Source of the DNA: Pseudomonadota bacterium
Lineage (GTDB): Bacteria; SAR324; XYD2-FULL-50-16; JAHJRI01
Assembly: GCA_022360105.1 (NCBI GenBank)
Contig: JAKSDL010000153.1
Location: 1 to 6,165, forward strand
Length of the DNA stretch: 6,165 bases
Reading direction: 5' to 3'
Position numbers and translations under genes: made by a program. Under the pieces are notes generated by a model that was given only the letters and a program-made list of their open reading frames with translations, did no database searches and was not told where the DNA came from. Positions 4,737 to 6,165 of this stretch are shown here, in pieces (position 1 is the first letter of the stretch; each line of letters starts with the position of its first letter).

Positions 4737-5393
4737 ATGATCGAAATCAGTAATCTGAGCATGTCCTATCCAACAGAGAACGGACAACTCAATGTGCTTT
4801 CAAAATTGGGTCTTTCGGTTGCCCAGGGTGAAACCGTTGCTATTATTGGTCCATCGGGATCGGGTAAGACAACCCTGTTACTATTGCTCGCAGGACTGGA
4901 AAAACCTGAACAAGGTGATATATCCCTTAACGGTACTTCATTAACGAAACTGAATGCCGATCAATTGGCAGATTTGCGCAGCAACAGCCTGGGCATCGTT
5001 TTTCAGTCTTTTCACCTGATACCCAGTCTCACAGCTTTGGGAAATGTTGCCTTACCTCTTGAAATTTCCGGTATCGAAGATGCCAGACCCCGTGCTTTGA
5101 AAATGCTGGAAAAAGTGGGTCTTCAGCAACGGAAAAAGCATTACCCCCTGCAACTGTCCGGCGGTGAACAACAACGTATAGCCATAGCCAGGGCGCTGGT
5201 GCATTCTCCCAAACTGGTACTTGCCGATGAGCCCACAGGTAACCTGGATCTCCATACGGGATCAAAAATCACCGATCTGCTCTTTAATCTGAACAGCGAA
5301 GCCGGCTCCACACTGCTCATAGTGACTCATGATGAAACCATAGCAAAACGCTGTAACAGGGTTTTGCATTTACATGAAGGGAAGCTGTCATGA
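4737..5393 (+). CDS. ybbA: ABC transporter ATP-binding protein, YbbA/LolD type
   Basis: This complete 218-residue ATPase subunit belongs to the MacB/LolD/FtsE-like class of ABC systems, which use ATP to drive mechanical change in an FtsX-type permease on the cytoplasmic side of the inner membrane. Motifs are intact: Walker A GPSGSGKTT (38-46), Q-loop Q90 in VFQSFHLIPSLTA, signature LSGGEQQR (140-147), Walker B/D-loop LVLADEPTGNLD (160-171) with catalytic E165, and H-loop H198 in VTHDE. The VFQSFHLIP and DEPTGNLD wording and the permease that follows point to YbbA more than LolD or FtsE. An in-frame TGA directly precedes the ATG at 4737, so the gene cannot start further upstream; the Shine-Dalgarno is poor. 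The stop overlaps the permease start as ATGA, indicating translational coupling. In E. coli ybbA lies divergent from tesA; here the divergent neighbour is the YdjM-like gene instead. Confidence 0.93.
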   Translation: MIEISNLSMSYPTENGQLNVLSKLGLSVAQGETVAIIGPSGSGKTTLLLLLAGLEKPEQGDISLNGTSLTKLNADQLADLRSNSLGIVFQSFHLIPSLTALGNVALPLEISGIEDARPRALKMLEKVGLQQRKKHYPLQLSGGEQQRIAIARALVHSPKLVLADEPTGNLDLHTGSKITDLLFNLNSEAGSTLLIVTHDETIAKRCNRVLHLHEGKLS

Positions 5394-6165
5394 ATAAACA
5401 TTCTCTGCGGTTTTTACTCAGATTGGCCTGGAAAGATCTTACAATGAGCGGACGATCCCTCTGGGTGTTTTGCGCTTGCCTCGTGTTAGGTGTTACCCTG
5501 GTTTCTGCCTCAGCTGGTATTTATCGATTGGTGCATACCGGGTTACTTTCGGATCAAAGAGCCCTGATGGGAGGAGATGTTCAAATTGATGCCAATGAAG
5601 CAATTCCCGAACCGGTATTGGACTGGATCAGGCAATACGGAGATGTCTCACTGGTCAACGAAGTCAACACCATGCTGGGCACCGAAACCGGTGAGATTTC
5701 CATTGTGGAATTGCAAAGCACGGATGATCTCTATCCCCTTTATGGAGAGCTAATCCTCGCACCCTTACAGCCTTTGAAATCGCTGACAGCTTTTGCCGAC
5801 GGACATTGGGGCATTGCGATCGATCCTGTGTTAGCTGACAAACTTAAGTTAAGTATCGGCGATACGGTTTCCATCGGAAACCTGAAGATGAAAGTTCGCG
5901 CATTGATCATACAACAACCGGATCGCAGGCTGAGTGCAAACTGGCGTGGTACACCGGTATTGTTGTCTGATGAAGCATTACAAGCTTCAGGACTCGTTCA
6001 GCCCGGTAGTCGTATCGACTATGACTACTACCTCCGCACTGATACCAATGCAGAAGAGTGGCGTGATCTGTTTTATACAACTTTTCCGGATGGAATTTGG
6101 GAAGTGAGAACCTTTCAAGACAGGAGCAGACGGATTGCAGAGAGACTGGGGCAAATTGCTTCAGG
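5390..6165 (+). CDS. ybbP: YbbP-like FtsX/MacB-family ABC permease, N-terminal part
   Basis: From the ATG at 5390 (overlapping the ATPase stop by 4 nt) 258 codons remain open to the right edge, so the gene is truncated; full relatives are about 800 residues. A cytoplasmic leader with LRLAWKDL (10-17) precedes the first membrane helix, about residues 23-45 (LWVFCACLVLGVTLVSASAG). A large periplasmic domain follows with YbbP-type landmarks: SDQRALMGGDVQI (54-66), ISIVELQSTDDLYPLYGEL (103-121), GHWGIAIDPVLADKLKLSIG (138-157), ALIIQQPDR (171-179), TPVLLSDEALQASGLVQPGS (188-207) and YDYYLR (211-216). The domain ends in a helix leading toward the second membrane segment, which lies beyond the window. 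Partnered with the upstream ATPase it should form an inner-membrane transporter or lipoprotein/cell-envelope machine. The substrate of YbbAP is not well established, so none is assigned. Confidence 0.9.
   Translation, partial: MNKHSLRFLLRLAWKDLTMSGRSLWVFCACLVLGVTLVSASAGIYRLVHTGLLSDQRALMGGDVQIDANEAIPEPVLDWIRQYGDVSLVNEVNTMLGTETGEISIVELQSTDDLYPLYGELILAPLQPLKSLTAFADGHWGIAIDPVLADKLKLSIGDTVSIGNLKMKVRALIIQQPDRRLSANWRGTPVLLSDEALQASGLVQPGSRIDYDYYLRTDTNAEEWRDLFYTTFPDGIWEVRTFQDRSRRIAERLGQIAS

Noticed and set aside
5029..5265. Two overlapping minus-strand frames in the ABC ATPase
   Set aside because: Both are shadows of the signature/Walker B coding region of the ATPase.

Overview
The window comes from a diderm (Gram-negative type) bacterium of moderate G+C content. 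The evidence is a YbbA/YbbP-type inner-membrane ABC pair and a YdjM-type membrane hydrolase. Gene density is ordinary, with tight gaps between co-oriented genes and clear Shine-Dalgarno sites. The phylum cannot be fixed from the sequence. Two kinds of short dispersed repeat are present (2237-2260 and 4461-4543). From memory, such repeats occur in many environmental Gram-negative lineages, so they do not settle the taxonomy.

Layout. Positions 1-603 hold a minus-strand two-gene unit: a 72-residue helical protein of unknown function, then the N-terminal 123 residues of a conserved uncharacterised protein that runs off the left edge. A good sigma70-like promoter (749-754 / 726-731, minus strand) serves this unit through a leader of about 115 nt. 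Diverging from it, 927-2141 encodes a complete fold-type I PLP-dependent aminotransferase. Two small plus-strand genes follow, each with its own TATAAT and its own ribosome binding site: an SRPBCC/AHSA1-like protein (2360-2824) and a Rid/YjgF-family protein (2930-3316) that lacks the canonical catalytic arginine. The Rid gene converges on a minus-strand YdjM-like metal-dependent hydrolase (3321-4349) with only 4 bp between the stop codons. A 387-bp non-coding gap (4350-4736) carries a compact cluster of palindromes. The window ends with a YbbA-like ABC ATPase (4737-5393) joined by an ATGA overlap to its YbbP-like permease (5390 to the right edge, truncated).

How the genes relate. The ATPase and permease almost certainly form one transporter. 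The small protein and its downstream neighbour form one transcription unit. Aminotransferase, SRPBCC and Rid share a direction, and Rid proteins often relate to PLP-enzyme chemistry. However, separate promoters and the missing arginine argue against assuming a shared pathway.

I see no CRISPR array, tRNA, rRNA, transposase or phage gene. No clearly new multi-gene system is evident. The items most worth a second look are the palindrome cluster at 4461-4543, the perfect inverted repeat over the predicted start of the SRPBCC transcript, the arginine-less Rid protein, and the two-gene unit of unknown function at the left edge.
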